This document shows, piece by piece, positions 26,856 to 35,973 of a stretch of 48,299 nucleotides of DNA. Numbering within the stretch: position 1 is the stretch's first letter; the number at the start of each line of letters is the position of its first letter. The notes under the pieces are model-generated. The model did not search any database. It worked only from the letters and a program-made list of their open reading frames with translations, and was not told where the DNA came from. The stretch is taken from NCBI GenBank assembly GCA_947649285.1, contig CANSRB010000005.1, forward strand, positions 1 to 48,299. The letters are read 5' to 3'. The translations under genes were made by a program, and so were the position numbers. Source of the DNA: an uncultured Clostridia bacterium. GTDB lineage: Bacteria > Bacillota > Clostridia > Oscillospirales > Ruminococcaceae.

Positions 26856-27860
26856 TTAACTGTTCAGTACCCGGACAAAACTGTCATAGGTCGCTTGCGA
26901 AGACGGAGGGGTCAGCTCCTGGTTGATAATCCGTTGTCTGAGTTCGTCCAGCTCCTTCTCCAGTTCTGCGGGAATATTTCCATTATTGGGCGCGAGAGAA
27001 ACACCGCCATTTTCAAGTCCGTAAACGAAGTTTTGCCCGCCGATCTCTTCCTTTGTCAGGAAGCGTTCGGTAACATCCTGTACAGCGATATCGGTTTCTT
27101 TAATCACCGATGTCAACATATTGTTTGGGGCAAGCGCGGTTTGATCGGTATCCACACCGATGACCCAGCGGTTTTGATTGATGGCTTCCTGAATCACGCC
27201 GGTCCCGGACTGCCCGCAGACCTGGAACAGGACATCGCAGCCCTTTCCGTAAAGCTCTTCTGCCGTCATGCGCCCGTTTTCCGGGCTGAGAAACGTACTG
27301 GTATAGGCAACTTCAAGTGTGATTTCTTTTTCATCCAGCTTTCCGGCGTAGAGGGCGCCGGCGCAGTAGCCGTATTCAAACTGCTTGACAGCTGTGATTT
27401 CTTCCCCGCCAATGAAGCCGACGCAGCCGGTCCGGCTGGTCTTTGCGGCCAGATAGCCCGCCAAGAAGGAAGCTTCCCAACTCCGGAAGGACACGCCGGT
27501 GAGGTTGGAAGCGGGTTCTTCGAACAGAACGTCCATCACGATAAAGTTCACGCTAGGGGAGGATGCCGCCTCAGCCTGGAATACCTTGGCCGAATTGGAG
27601 TCCACCCCCCAGACCAAATCCGGGTTTCGGGTGCTGATAGCTTTCCGCAGCGCCTTTGAAAAGGACATGGAGGAATCCGAAGCGCGGAAGATTTCCGCCC
27701 GTTCCTCAAAGGGATCCAGCCCATGCAGAACCTGTTCTTTGAATGCACCGTCCAGCAGATCGCCTTGGGAGTCGATCACGGCAATTACCGGTTTACGATT
27801 GGAGCATCCAGCAAAACAAAACAATACGCCGACAAGCAAACATACAAGCCATTTTTTCAT
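26856..27860 (-). CDS. BMP-family (PnrA/Med-like) substrate-binding lipoprotein
   Basis: This lipoprotein has a signal peptide with lipobox CFAG-C at residue 19 and a periplasmic-binding-type fold of the BMP family. Relatives bind nucleosides for ABC uptake (PnrA) or act as regulators (Med). Recognisable parts are KPVIAVIDSQGDLLDGAFKE near the mature N-terminus, the middle stretch FLAGYLAAKTSRTGCVGFIGG, and later DVLFQVCGQSGTGVIQEA and GVDTDQ. The length is 334 aa. No permease or ATPase genes are near, so it is an orphan here. It lies 27 bp downstream of the PNPOx-like gene and may share its message. Confidence 0.88.
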   Translation of the reverse strand: MKKWLVCLLVGVLFCFAGCSNRKPVIAVIDSQGDLLDGAFKEQVLHGLDPFEERAEIFRASDSSMSFSKALRKAISTRNPDLVWGVDSNSAKVFQAEAASSPSVNFIVMDVLFEEPASNLTGVSFRSWEASFLAGYLAAKTSRTGCVGFIGGEEITAVKQFEYGYCAGALYAGKLDEKEITLEVAYTSTFLSPENGRMTAEELYGKGCDVLFQVCGQSGTGVIQEAINQNRWVIGVDTDQTALAPNNMLTSVIKETDIAVQDVTERFLTKEEIGGQNFVYGLENGGVSLAPNNGNIPAELEKELDELRQRIINQELTPPSSQATYDSFVRVLNS

Positions 27861-27887
27861 TCAGTCGTTCCTCCTCAAAAGATTCAG

Positions 27888-28349
27888 TTAGAGAGTTTCT
27901 CTGCATTTTCCTGTAGCTGTGCGGATCGGTATTTTCCAGACAGCGGTTTGATCCAATTGTTTTAGGAGTATTGGTTCCATCTGGCTGAGCCGGCTTGGAG
28001 CAAACCGCCGGGTAATTTCCCGCAGGGCCGCTGCTTTTTCTTCGGGTTCCAGGACCTCCTCTGCCCGGCCGGATACAACGGCAGAGCGGTAATCCACCGA
28101 CAGGCTCTCCGGGGTCAGCTTTGCATAAGAAACCGCAGTCAGGCAGGCTTCCGGAAAACGGCGGAGGTTTTCGGTTTTCTGTCCCTCCAAAGCGGCGTGG
28201 AAATAGAGGGCGTTCTCGATCCGTACAGCGCTGACCGGGATGCAGTAGGGGGAGCCGTCCGGGTTGACGGTCGCTAAAACCGCATAGGGACATTCATCGA
28301 ATACCTGGCAAGCAAAAAGGGCGTCCCGTTCCCGTTCTTTTTTCCTCAT
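27888..28349 (-). CDS. Pyridoxamine 5'-phosphate oxidase-like flavin protein (NimA/HugZ-like fold)
   Basis: This 153-aa protein shows the split-barrel flavin-binding fold: YAVLATVNPDGSPYCIPVSAVRIENALYFH with the typical NxDGxPxxxPV pattern, then EGQKTENLRRFPEACLTAVS. Relatives include nitroimidazole-resistance (Nim) proteins and flavin reductases. The exact substrate cannot be told. Its ATG overlaps the TGA of the upstream methyltransferase gene by 4 nt (ATGA), so the two are translationally coupled. Confidence 0.85.
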   Translation of the reverse strand: MRKKERERDALFACQVFDECPYAVLATVNPDGSPYCIPVSAVRIENALYFHAALEGQKTENLRRFPEACLTAVSYAKLTPESLSVDYRSAVVSGRAEEVLEPEEKAAALREITRRFAPSRLSQMEPILLKQLDQTAVWKIPIRTATGKCRETL

Positions 28350-29089
28350 GGTGCTTTTTTCTCCTTTTGGGCGGAAACCAGCAGCATCATCGGGCGGCGC
28401 AGTTCATCTTCCATGCCGGGCAGATCCATCATAGCTGGGTCCGGTTCGGGTTCCACAATCCCCGTGATCCGGAAACCGGCGTTCAGCAGGGAATTCAGGT
28501 AGGTGGTCAGGGTTTTGTGATACTTGACGACCTCCTGACCCAAAAAGCAGGCATTTCGCTGCCCTTCGATGAAATAGCGGTCAACCGGCCAGAAGAGCGG
28601 GCGGCCATCTTCCCCATAAATCCAATCCTGTTGGCCCTGTGCGGTGAATACCGGATGTTCTGCTGAAAAGACGAAATACCCTCCGGGAGCCAGCCAGCGA
28701 TAAGCTTTTTGGCAAAGGCTTTGGAAATCCTCCACGTAGTGCAGGGCTAACGAGCTGAGTACGACGTCAAATGTATTGTCCGGAAAGTCTGCCTCTTCTA
28801 TGGAACCCTGCTGATAGGTGATCCCTTCTCCTGGGTTGCGTTCACGGGCGGTTTGCAGCATTTTTTCAGAGAGGTCGATCCCCAATGCAGAGACGGCTCC
28901 CTGCTGGACGGCATAGGCGCAATGCCACCCGAACCCGCAGCCTAAGTCCAGCACCCGTTTCCCGGTGAAATCCGGCAGGAGTTTTTTCAGTTCATGCCAC
29001 TCCCCAGCGCCTTTCAGCCCATTCACGGAACGGAGCATTCGGCTGTATTGGGCAAAAAATTCCGGATTGTCGTATTTATTTTCTTTCAT
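28346..29089 (-). CDS. SAM-dependent class I methyltransferase
   Basis: A Rossmann-fold methyltransferase of the UbiE/Methyltransf_11 type. Motif I is VLDLGCGFGWHCAYAV, the acidic loop after strand 2 is LGIDLSEKML, motif II-like SIEEADFPDNTFDVVLSSLALHYV, and motif III LAPGGYFVFSAEHPVF. The frame is open far upstream, but the ATG at 29089 follows AAGGA and gives 247 aa. The substrate is unknown. It overlaps the next gene by 4 nt. Confidence 0.9.
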   Translation of the reverse strand: MKENKYDNPEFFAQYSRMLRSVNGLKGAGEWHELKKLLPDFTGKRVLDLGCGFGWHCAYAVQQGAVSALGIDLSEKMLQTARERNPGEGITYQQGSIEEADFPDNTFDVVLSSLALHYVEDFQSLCQKAYRWLAPGGYFVFSAEHPVFTAQGQQDWIYGEDGRPLFWPVDRYFIEGQRNACFLGQEVVKYHKTLTTYLNSLLNAGFRITGIVEPEPDPAMMDLPGMEDELRRPMMLLVSAQKEKKAP

Positions 29090-29268
29090 AAAGCGGATTC
29101 CTTTCTGTTCAGATATTTGAACAGGTTTTGCCTTGAAATTCCTTTGTGGTGACGATATCCCTACAGCTTTCATAAGTTTATCATACCGGAAAAAGGAGGA
29201 AAGATCAAGAGCCAATTCGGGAGAATTTTCGTTTGGAGTTTGCCGGGTTCCATCTTTGCAGGGAAAAT

Positions 29269-29296
29269 AAAAAGGGACCTGTTTGGACCAGGTCCC
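29269..29296 (-). terminator. Terminator after the Gfo/Idh gene
   Basis: On the minus strand, GGGACCTG / CAGGTCCC (8 bp) with a 7-nt loop is followed by T5 and further T-rich sequence. It begins 7 bp after the TAG. Confidence 0.88.
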
Positions 29297-29303
29297 CAGG
29301 CTC

Positions 29304-30410
29304 CTAATCCAGGATGCCGTGAAGTGGATTATTCTGCATAGGCGCGCTGCGGGTATAACAGGATTCGATGGAAATGACTCGGCCGGTTTCGCTGCTGGTG
29401 CGGAAGCTTTCCATAATTTCGAGGACATGGAGGGTCTGTTTCCAGCTTTCGCGGGGATCCCGCCCGGTTTGGAGCGCCTTGGCCATATCTGCCAGGCCCA
29501 GCCCGCGGGAATTTTCCGGATAATCAAAGCAGAGCGGCATTTCTTTATAGCCGCCGTCCTCCGGACGGAGCAGGCGGATGGGGCCCCCAAAGGTATTGGG
29601 ATCCGGTACGATCAGCGTCCCCTTGGAGCCGTAAATTTCCAGCCTTGCCTGGGTATCATAATGGACATCGAAGGTGGTAAAAATGGTCCCGGTTGCGCCG
29701 GAGTCAAAATTCAGGATCCCGGTGATGTAGGTGGGGACTTCCACCTCAATGATTTCTCCGCGATGCGGCTCGCTGGTGATGGTACGCTGCCGGAACGCTG
29801 ATTTTGTGATGCCGATCGTGCTGGATACCCCGCCGAGCAGGTTAATCAGGGCTGTGAGGTAGTAAGGCCCCATGTCCATCATCGGGCCGCCGCCATGCTT
29901 ATAATAAAATTCCGGATCCGGATGCCAGCTTTCATGCCCATGGCAGATCATGAAAGCGGCGGCGCCGATCGGATCACCGATAAAGCCGTCATCAATCAGC
30001 TTGCGGCAGGTTTGAATTCCAGCCCCTAAGAAGGTATCTGGAGCGCCGCCCAGCATCAGCCCTTTTTCCTGAGCCGTTTTCACCAGGATACGGCCTTCTT
30101 CCAGGGTAGCGGCCAGCGGTTTTTCGGAATAAACATGCTTTCCGGCCTTGAGCGCTTCGATGGAAACGCCGAAGTGTTCATAGGGACGGGTCAGGTTCAG
30201 TACGATATCAATTTCCGGGTCAGCAAACAGCTCGTACATGGTATCGTACAGCTTGGGTACAGCATATTCCTCCTGAGCCTTTTCGGCGCGTTCCCGGATC
30301 AGGTCACAGACAGCAACCAGTTCGATTTCGCCGAAGCGTTTTGTGATATTTTCAAGATAGATACCGCTGATCGCGCCGACGCCGACCATACCGATTTTGA
30401 TTGTTTTCAT
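29304..30410 (-). CDS. Gfo/Idh/MocA family NAD(P)-dependent oxidoreductase
   Basis: An N-terminal Rossmann domain (GMVGVGAISGIYLENITKRF, about residues 7-26) leads to the family motif SEKPLAATLEEG with the catalytic Lys near residue 97. A C-terminal domain follows with GGGPMMDMGPYYLTAL. These enzymes oxidise or reduce sugars and inositols. The length of 368 aa is normal. It follows a ThuA-like gene on the same strand, and the divergent AraC regulator is likely to control both. The gene ends in TAG. Confidence 0.93.
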   Translation of the reverse strand: MKTIKIGMVGVGAISGIYLENITKRFGEIELVAVCDLIRERAEKAQEEYAVPKLYDTMYELFADPEIDIVLNLTRPYEHFGVSIEALKAGKHVYSEKPLAATLEEGRILVKTAQEKGLMLGGAPDTFLGAGIQTCRKLIDDGFIGDPIGAAAFMICHGHESWHPDPEFYYKHGGGPMMDMGPYYLTALINLLGGVSSTIGITKSAFRQRTITSEPHRGEIIEVEVPTYITGILNFDSGATGTIFTTFDVHYDTQARLEIYGSKGTLIVPDPNTFGGPIRLLRPEDGGYKEMPLCFDYPENSRGLGLADMAKALQTGRDPRESWKQTLHVLEIMESFRTSSETGRVISIESCYTRSAPMQNNPLHGILD

Positions 30411-30427
30411 GAGAGGGGGACTCCTTT

Positions 30428-30526
30428 CTATAAACGGGGAAAAGCCCGCGTTTCCATGCAGATTTTTGGGGGATCAGCTTGTTTCCGGAAGGGAGAGGTT
30501 TTTTCTTCGATTCGGACTTCGATCAT
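30428..30526 (-). CDS. Possible 32-aa small ORF
   Basis: Between the ThuA-like gene and the oxidoreductase, an ATG at 30526 follows GGAGG with a 5-nt spacing and opens a 32-codon frame ending in TAG. It starts 12 bp after the ThuA-like stop. The product is charged (MIEVRIEEKTS...) and resembles nothing I know. It could be a real small protein or chance. Confidence 0.3.
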   Translation of the reverse strand: MIEVRIEEKTSPFRKQADPPKICMETRAFPRL

Positions 30527-30538
30527 CGGCGCCTCCGC

Positions 30539-31261
30539 TTAATACATTTTGGCGTCATTTTCGAACCGGGTGGTGGTGAGCTGACGCTCCGCCGCGTACT
30601 GCTTGCCCTCACCAGCCCAGACCATCCCGCGTTCCATCAGGATTTGAGCGTTGGGGAACTTGTCGAATACATCGTCATGATGCCCCAGGGAGCAGTAAAA
30701 TACCCGGCCGTTCCCCCAGAATTTGGTCCAAGCGACCGGCATATCAACCGGTTTATTAGAGATATGGTAATAGGGGACAATGGGGAATCGGGTGGTAGCC
30801 AGTACTTCAATAGCCGGATCGACATGGAGATAATAATGCTCGCTGCAAACCGGGAAATCCTCTAAGCCTTCCACAATCGGGCTGGATCCGTGCCGGATTT
30901 CAACTGTGTAGTCAATCCCATCGCCGCCCGGATGGCTGACCCATTGGCCGCCCGTCATAAACTGCCATTCTACATTTTGGCGGAATGCGTCGCACATCCC
31001 GCCGTGGCAGCCGGCCAAACCGGTACCGGACGCCACGGCCTGGGAGATATTACGGGTATACTCATCCGGGAGGGAGTCCATGGTCCAGCAAGCGACGATC
31101 AGGTCCAGCTTCATCAGTTTTTCGGCATCTTCCAGCGTTTCCATCTGGCTGGTGATCTCGACAGAATAACCGTGTTTTTCCAGAAGACCGGCAAAACGTT
31201 TGGATACGAGGACAGGTTCATGGCCATCCCAGCCTCCTTGCAAAATGAGTGCTTGTTTCAT
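30539..31261 (-). CDS. ThuA-like domain protein
   Basis: This 240-aa protein matches the ThuA glutamine-amidotransferase-like fold: ALILQGGWDGHEPVLVSKRF at the N-terminus, AGCHGGMCDAF in the nucleophile-elbow region, then GGQWVSHPGGDG, SEHYYLHVDP and WGNGRVFYCSLGHHDD. ThuA proteins help in disaccharide or sugar catabolism and typically accompany Gfo/Idh oxidoreductases, as here. The ATG has AGAAAGG upstream. The divergent AraC regulator is 165 bp away. Confidence 0.9.
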   Translation of the reverse strand: MKQALILQGGWDGHEPVLVSKRFAGLLEKHGYSVEITSQMETLEDAEKLMKLDLIVACWTMDSLPDEYTRNISQAVASGTGLAGCHGGMCDAFRQNVEWQFMTGGQWVSHPGGDGIDYTVEIRHGSSPIVEGLEDFPVCSEHYYLHVDPAIEVLATTRFPIVPYYHISNKPVDMPVAWTKFWGNGRVFYCSLGHHDDVFDKFPNAQILMERGMVWAGEGKQYAAERQLTTTRFENDAKMY

Positions 31262-31342
31262 TTGAAATCATCCTTTCTGTAGGTTCTGAAATAAGTGCAG
31301 GCCGGAAGCCTCCGGCAGGGGAATTTTTCCGCTTGTTTTCCC

Positions 31343-31372
31343 TTGAATTATAGCATGGAATCCGGTATAATT
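31343..31372. promoter_or_regulatory. Palindromic two-way promoter between thuA-like and araC-like genes
   Basis: Plus strand: TTGAAT (31343-31348), 17 bp, TATAAT (31366-31371). Minus strand over the same bases: CTGAAT (31372-31367), 17 bp, TATAAT (31349-31344). The repeat TGAATTATA / TATAATTCA is perfect over 9 bp, so the -35 of each promoter lies on the -10 of the other. Confidence 0.8.
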
Positions 31373-31426
31373 CAGGACAGAAAGCATTCAATTTTAGACA
31401 AATATTGCGGTGACAGGAGGGATCCA

Positions 31427-32233
31427 ATGCGGGCGTTTTATCAGGAGCCGTTTCGGGAGCTTCGGGCTGACCGGCTGGAAGAGATGCACTTTCCCCCTCA
31501 TCTCCACATGGCGGCAGAAATTTTTTATGTGGATCGCGGGAAGCTGGAGGTATCCGCCGGACCGCTTCAGCGGGAACTGGGGGAAGGGGAGATGGCGGTT
31601 TTATTCCCCAATACCGTTCATTCCTATCGCTCTTTAGGGGAAGGAAACCTGTTTTACATGGTGATCTGCCCACCGGATGATACAGGGAATTACAGGGAAG
31701 ATTTGATCCGCTTCCATCCGGAAAACCCGTTTTTGAGCCGGGAGCAGCTGCATCCGGATGTACCCTATGCCCTTCGAAGGCTGGAGGAGGAACAGCGTTT
31801 GCAGTCGAATCGTCCAGTGTGTTGTGCCCTGATCCAGCTGGTACTGGCACAGGTATTTCCCCTGTTGAGGTTGGAACGGAATACTGCCCGACTGCATCTT
31901 GATCTGACCAGCCGGATTGCCGGCTATATTGCCGAGCATTTTCGGGAGCCGCTTTCCTTGGATCAGATTGCCCGGTCGCTTGGGGTGAGCAAGTACCATC
32001 TTTCCCATGTTTTTTCGGAACGGTTTCAGACAAATTTTAATCACTATGTCAATTCCCTTCGGCTGGAATTTGCGCGGGAATTGCTTTGCAGCAGTGACGG
32101 GGAGATTCTTTCGATCAGTTTGGAATGCGGATTTAACAGCCAGCGTACCTTCAACCGTGTGTTTAAAGAGAGCTTTGGCATGACGCCGCAGCAGTACCGG
32201 AATCAGAGGGGAAGAAGACCGAAGGAAGGCTGA
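31427..32233 (+). CDS. AraC-family transcription regulator
   Basis: A cupin-type N-terminal domain (MHFPPHLHMAAEIFYVDRG, with metal- or sugar-binding His residues) is followed by a C-terminal pair of helix-turn-helix motifs (about residues 160-262: LSLDQIARSLGVSKYHLSHVF, then ISLECGFNSQRTFNRVFKES). The frame is open upstream, but the ATG at 31427 follows AGGAGG with a 6-nt spacing, giving 268 aa. It is divergent from the thuA-like and Gfo/Idh genes and is the likely sugar-responsive regulator of them. Confidence 0.93.
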   Translation: MRAFYQEPFRELRADRLEEMHFPPHLHMAAEIFYVDRGKLEVSAGPLQRELGEGEMAVLFPNTVHSYRSLGEGNLFYMVICPPDDTGNYREDLIRFHPENPFLSREQLHPDVPYALRRLEEEQRLQSNRPVCCALIQLVLAQVFPLLRLERNTARLHLDLTSRIAGYIAEHFREPLSLDQIARSLGVSKYHLSHVFSERFQTNFNHYVNSLRLEFARELLCSSDGEILSISLECGFNSQRTFNRVFKESFGMTPQQYRNQRGRRPKEG

Positions 32234-32241
32234 AAAAACAG

Positions 32242-32284
32242 AAAAGCTATTGGATCTTTCTATAGAAAGATCCAATAGCTTTTT
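32242..32284. terminator. Bidirectional terminator between araC-like and chemoreceptor genes
   Basis: A perfect 42-bp palindrome (21 bp on each side, centre at 32262/32263) starts with AAAAGCTATT and ends with its complement, giving A and T runs suited to termination in both directions of this convergent gene pair. Confidence 0.93.
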
Positions 32285-32309
32285 ATCAGTTTTAAAGAGT
32301 TTCAATCGT

Positions 32310-34013
32310 TTACCGGGTTTTTGAATACTCGGGTTGCCGGGGACGGAGCTGAAATGCGTTAACGAGCTCTTTCAGCTGGCCGGCCTGTGCGGAAAGCTCT
32401 TCGCTTGCGGCGGCACTTTGTTCGGCGGTAGCCGAATTGGTTTGGATAACTTCAGCGATTTGGTCTACGCCGATATTGGCTTGACGGAGCGCCTGTGCCT
32501 GCTGATCCGAGTCAAGGGCGATGGCTTCAACAAACTCGACAGACTGGCGGGCACCTTCTACCACAACATTGAGCGTTTGTACGGTATCCTGCGCCAATGT
32601 AACGCCTTCCTGTACGGCGCGGGTGCTGGTTTCGATCAGGAGCGTCGTCTGATGAGAAGCTTCCTGGCTCTTGTTGGCAAGCTGACGGACTTCATCTGCA
32701 ACTACGGCAAAGCCCTTGCCGGCTGCTCCGGCTCTGGCAGCTTCCACTGCCGCATTCAATGCAAGGATGTTGGTTTGGAAAGCGATATCCTCAATGGTTT
32801 TGATAATTTTTCCGATTTCCTGGGAGGAAGTAGAAATTTCTTCCATCGCTTGGTGCATATCCTGCATTTTCTGGTTGCCTATATTCAGGTTGCCGGCTGC
32901 CTCTAGGCTGACATCCTGTGCCTTTTTCGCATTTTCTGCGATATCATTCATGCGGTCTGTCAAATCGCTAATGGTAGATGAAAGCTCGCTGATTGTGCTT
33001 GCCTGTTCCGTAGCACCTTGCGCCAGAGATTGTGCACCGGAAGAAACCTGGTCTGCATGGGCAAAGACCTGCGCGGAAGAAATATCAATACGGCTGATCG
33101 TGTGATTCAGGGAGTTTAAAATAGTTTCCAGGGATGTCTGGATGGATTCAAAATCACCGATATAGCGGATCTTGGGTTCCAGGTTCATATTGCCCTGAGC
33201 CATCTGGGAGAGCATCCAGGAAATATCGTCGATATATTTTTTAAGCTCTGCTTTTGTCGAATGGATCGAATAGATCAGCATCCCAATTTCAGAAGTGTCC
33301 GGTTCCAGATCAAAATTGGAGGAAAGGTTTCCCTGGGCGATTTCCCGCATTTCCTTGTCAATTTGGATAATTGGGTGGATCAGCTTGCGGCGGATCATCC
33401 GGCTTTGGATGGTCATAGCAACAACCAGTCCGACCAAAAAGATAAAGACGAGGATGCTGGTTATAATACACAATGTATTTAGCCGCATTACTTCTGCTGT
33501 CGAGCGGCTGTCCAACCTGCTCAGAAAGTCCGACTTCAACTGGTTGATTTGGGCGATTGTATTGGAATAGTCTGTACCGAAAACGTAATCCATCGCGGCT
33601 TCCGGATCCCGGGCAGCCGTTTCCATGGCATTTTCCTCCAATGGAACTAGTTCATTCGAGAGAGAAGACATTTGGCTGATCATTGCTTCTTCTTCAGTGG
33701 TAATTCCGATTTCGCGCATTTTTTCAACACCGATATCCCGGTTTTTAGCGGTGTTGACTTCATACCAGTAATTATTGTAATGGGTTTGATCCGCCGTGGC
33801 AGCGTAAGCCCGCACCTCGCTGGTCAGAGTGGAGGAACCGTTCATAAACTGATTGGCGTAATAGGTAAGGTAGTAACGGTCTTCATTAGCCTGGTTGATT
33901 TTGTTGTTATAATATGTATTGAAAAAGAAAGAAACGGCGACTCCTCCAAGAAAAATGATCGAAATAATATTCAGAATCAGACTCATGGTGGATTGTTTTA
34001 TGGCTTGCTTCAT
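32310..34013 (-). CDS. Methyl-accepting chemotaxis protein (second)
   Basis: This chemoreceptor has a first membrane helix at about residues 11-31, an outside sensor region to about 180, a second helix near 183-206, a HAMP linker, and the cytoplasmic coiled coil. The hairpin tip is [21 protein letters not shown], followed by [15 protein letters not shown]. At 567 aa it is close in length to the receptor at 13764, and the signalling domains are very similar while the sensor regions differ. It stands alone with its own strong promoter, and the ATG follows GGAGG. Confidence 0.95.
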   Translation of the reverse strand: MKQAIKQSTMSLILNIISIIFLGGVAVSFFFNTYYNNKINQANEDRYYLTYYANQFMNGSSTLTSEVRAYAATADQTHYNNYWYEVNTAKNRDIGVEKMREIGITTEEEAMISQMSSLSNELVPLEENAMETAARDPEAAMDYVFGTDYSNTIAQINQLKSDFLSRLDSRSTAEVMRLNTLCIITSILVFIFLVGLVVAMTIQSRMIRRKLIHPIIQIDKEMREIAQGNLSSNFDLEPDTSEIGMLIYSIHSTKAELKKYIDDISWMLSQMAQGNMNLEPKIRYIGDFESIQTSLETILNSLNHTISRIDISSAQVFAHADQVSSGAQSLAQGATEQASTISELSSTISDLTDRMNDIAENAKKAQDVSLEAAGNLNIGNQKMQDMHQAMEEISTSSQEIGKIIKTIEDIAFQTNILALNAAVEAARAGAAGKGFAVVADEVRQLANKSQEASHQTTLLIETSTRAVQEGVTLAQDTVQTLNVVVEGARQSVEFVEAIALDSDQQAQALRQANIGVDQIAEVIQTNSATAEQSAAASEELSAQAGQLKELVNAFQLRPRQPEYSKTR

Positions 34014-34070
34014 GGGGATGTCCTCCGATCAGTGTTTTGTCTGTTGATCATAGCTTTTATTTGTTTACTT

Positions 34071-34099
34071 ATTATACTATAAGATTTTACAAATTTCAA
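34071..34099 (-). promoter_or_regulatory. Sigma-A promoter of the second chemoreceptor gene
   Basis: On the minus strand, TTGAAA (34099-34094), a 17-bp spacer and TATAAT (34076-34071). The rest of the 328-bp gap up to 34341 is very AT-rich, and I see no gene or clear promoter for the hydrolase in it. Confidence 0.85.
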
Positions 34100-34341
34100 T
34101 TCATTTTATAAAATATTTTTTCTATACCTTCAAAGTATTTTATAGAAAATTACAAAATTCCATAAAATGAGAGGATAAAATGGGAAATACCGGAAAACAC
34201 CTGAAGGAAAGCAATCTGTTGAATAACAGGGGATCCCTGTGGAACCTGTATGGTTTTGGCGGAGAAGGTACGATAACTGTTCTTTCCGGTATGATCGGAA
34301 AATTAAAAGGGAAAAATAGAGTCAAAAAGGAGGTTGCGTAT

Positions 34342-35343
34342 ATGGAATTTGGATGCAGCAGTTTTTCATGGGAAACAAAGGATGGCCTGCACCTTTTAGG
34401 AAGGACGTATGACCAGTTCGGGGATTTGAAAACCAACCAGGTGATCCAGATTCCGCAGGGCCTTCCCTGTACTCCAGGGCTTCGTCCAGGGAATGGGGGG
34501 TTACCAGGCCGGTACGGATAGACAGGGATGGCGGTTCTGGGGTTCGGGGAACCTATTTTGGTAGACGGGGTGAACCATGCCGGTTTGATGGGGGCCCTTC
34601 TTCATTATCCGGAATATGCAGTTTATCCCCAATCGGTCGAAACCGGTCAGACTGCTGTCCATCCGGGGCGTCTGCTGGCCTATCTGCTCAGCCAGTGTGC
34701 CGGGGTAGAGGAGAGTATTCAGGCGTTATCCCGTATTGCCCTGGTGGATGAACCGATCCAGAGCAAGCCGCTGCAAGCCCATTATATCCTGAGCGACCGA
34801 ACGGGGGAAACGATCATTATTGAACCGGACAGGGAGGGGCTGCATATTCATCGGAACACAATTGGTGTGCTGACCAACAGCCCGAATTATGGATGGCACC
34901 AGGATAATCTGCGGAATTATGCAGGCGTTACCAATCTGCCGAAAGCCCCCCAGCTGATTGCAGGCCATGAGATCCGGGCTTTCAGCGAAAGGCTGGGAGG
35001 CGGTTTCGGACTGCCGGGGGATTATTCCTCTCCTTCCCGGTTTGTCCGGATGGCGTTTATGAAAGAATTCGCCGTTCGGGGAAAGGATGAGCTGGACGGG
35101 GTATCCCGGATGTTCCGGGCTTTTGCCCTGGTAGATATTCCGGAAGGGCTGGCCAGGGCGGATGTGAACTCCGACGATTATGAGCAGACCCTTTGCATCA
35201 GCGTGATGTGCGCGGAGAGCGGTATCTATTATTTTTCTCCTGCCTGGAACCGCCGTATTTCAGCTATCCGTCTTTTACCTGAAGGGCGGGAAATGGAATG
35301 TTTCGACTTGGGTGATGAACAGGATATTAATTATCGGAATTAG
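34342..35343 (+). pseudogene. Choloylglycine hydrolase/penicillin V acylase-type Ntn hydrolase interrupted by an amber codon
   Basis: The family hydrolyses amide bonds of conjugated bile acids, penicillin V or acyl-homoserine lactones. The ATG at 34342 follows AAGGAGG. The N-terminus MEFGCSSFSWETKDGL resembles the penicillin acylase pattern in which a short pre-peptide is removed to expose a nucleophilic Cys (here Cys5). At 34519-34521 an in-frame TAG follows RYG, and the same frame then continues TGMAVLGFGEPILVDGVN and runs to 35343 with the normal family core (SPNYGWHQDNLRNY). No frameshift is needed; only the amber codon breaks the 333-aa protein. Alternatives are a nonsense mutation, a sequencing error or amber suppression. 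Confidence 0.85.
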
Positions 35344-35467
35344 AAGAACTCTGCCGGCCTCCCATTCGTTTTAGACCGCTGCCGGAAAAAATTGCCCGTA
35401 CTGTCTTTACAATAAGGAATAGGTTATGTCATAATAGAAAAAATAGGCTGGATCAAGGAGGACAGTG

Positions 35468-35932
35468 ATGATGCAAATTGAAACACAACAAAAGGGGCCG
35501 TTTATTGTAATTGGAAAAGAAGGCTCAACTGCTGAAGGGGAGGGATTCATTCAGCGGCTTTGGGAAGATGCCAATTCCCATTTTGAGGAAATCCAGCATT
35601 TGGCCAAGAAGGATTCCGATGGAAATCTGGTCGGGATATGGGGAGTGATGTCCGATTTTTCCCGTTCCTTTCAGCCCTGGGAGGATTTCAGCAAAGGCTT
35701 TTATCTGGCAGGGGCGGAGTGTGAAGAAGGGGCGGAAGCTCCTGAAGGCTGGGTGAAGTGGACAGTTCCCGGTTATGAATATAAAGTGGTGGAGCGTGAA
35801 AATGCGAATACGTTTTCGGAAATGCTCCATTATTTAAAAGAACAGGATCTTTCTCTGGCGGGCGCTGTGCATGATTTTATCTGTCCGCAAACAGGAAAGA
35901 ACAAGCTGTTTTTCCCTGTCGCAAAACGGTAG
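35468..35932 (+). CDS. GyrI-like small-molecule-binding protein
   Basis: This is a stand-alone GyrI-like/AraC-effector-binding domain of about 154 aa, without a DNA-binding part. Features are FIQRLWEDANSHFEEI, GIWGVMSDFSRSFQPW, YLAGAECEEG and VPGYEYKVVERENANTFSEML. In relatives the fold binds hydrophobic or cationic small molecules. The ATG at 35468 follows AAGGAGG at 6 nt; a second ATG comes right after it. TTTACA and CATAAT 18 bp apart (35415-35444 region) may be the promoter. It ends in TAG. Confidence 0.75.
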   Translation: MMQIETQQKGPFIVIGKEGSTAEGEGFIQRLWEDANSHFEEIQHLAKKDSDGNLVGIWGVMSDFSRSFQPWEDFSKGFYLAGAECEEGAEAPEGWVKWTVPGYEYKVVERENANTFSEMLHYLKEQDLSLAGAVHDFICPQTGKNKLFFPVAKR

Positions 35933-35973
35933 CCGTACTGAAAAGCCGCAGATTATTGGCATAAGGCAGTAAA

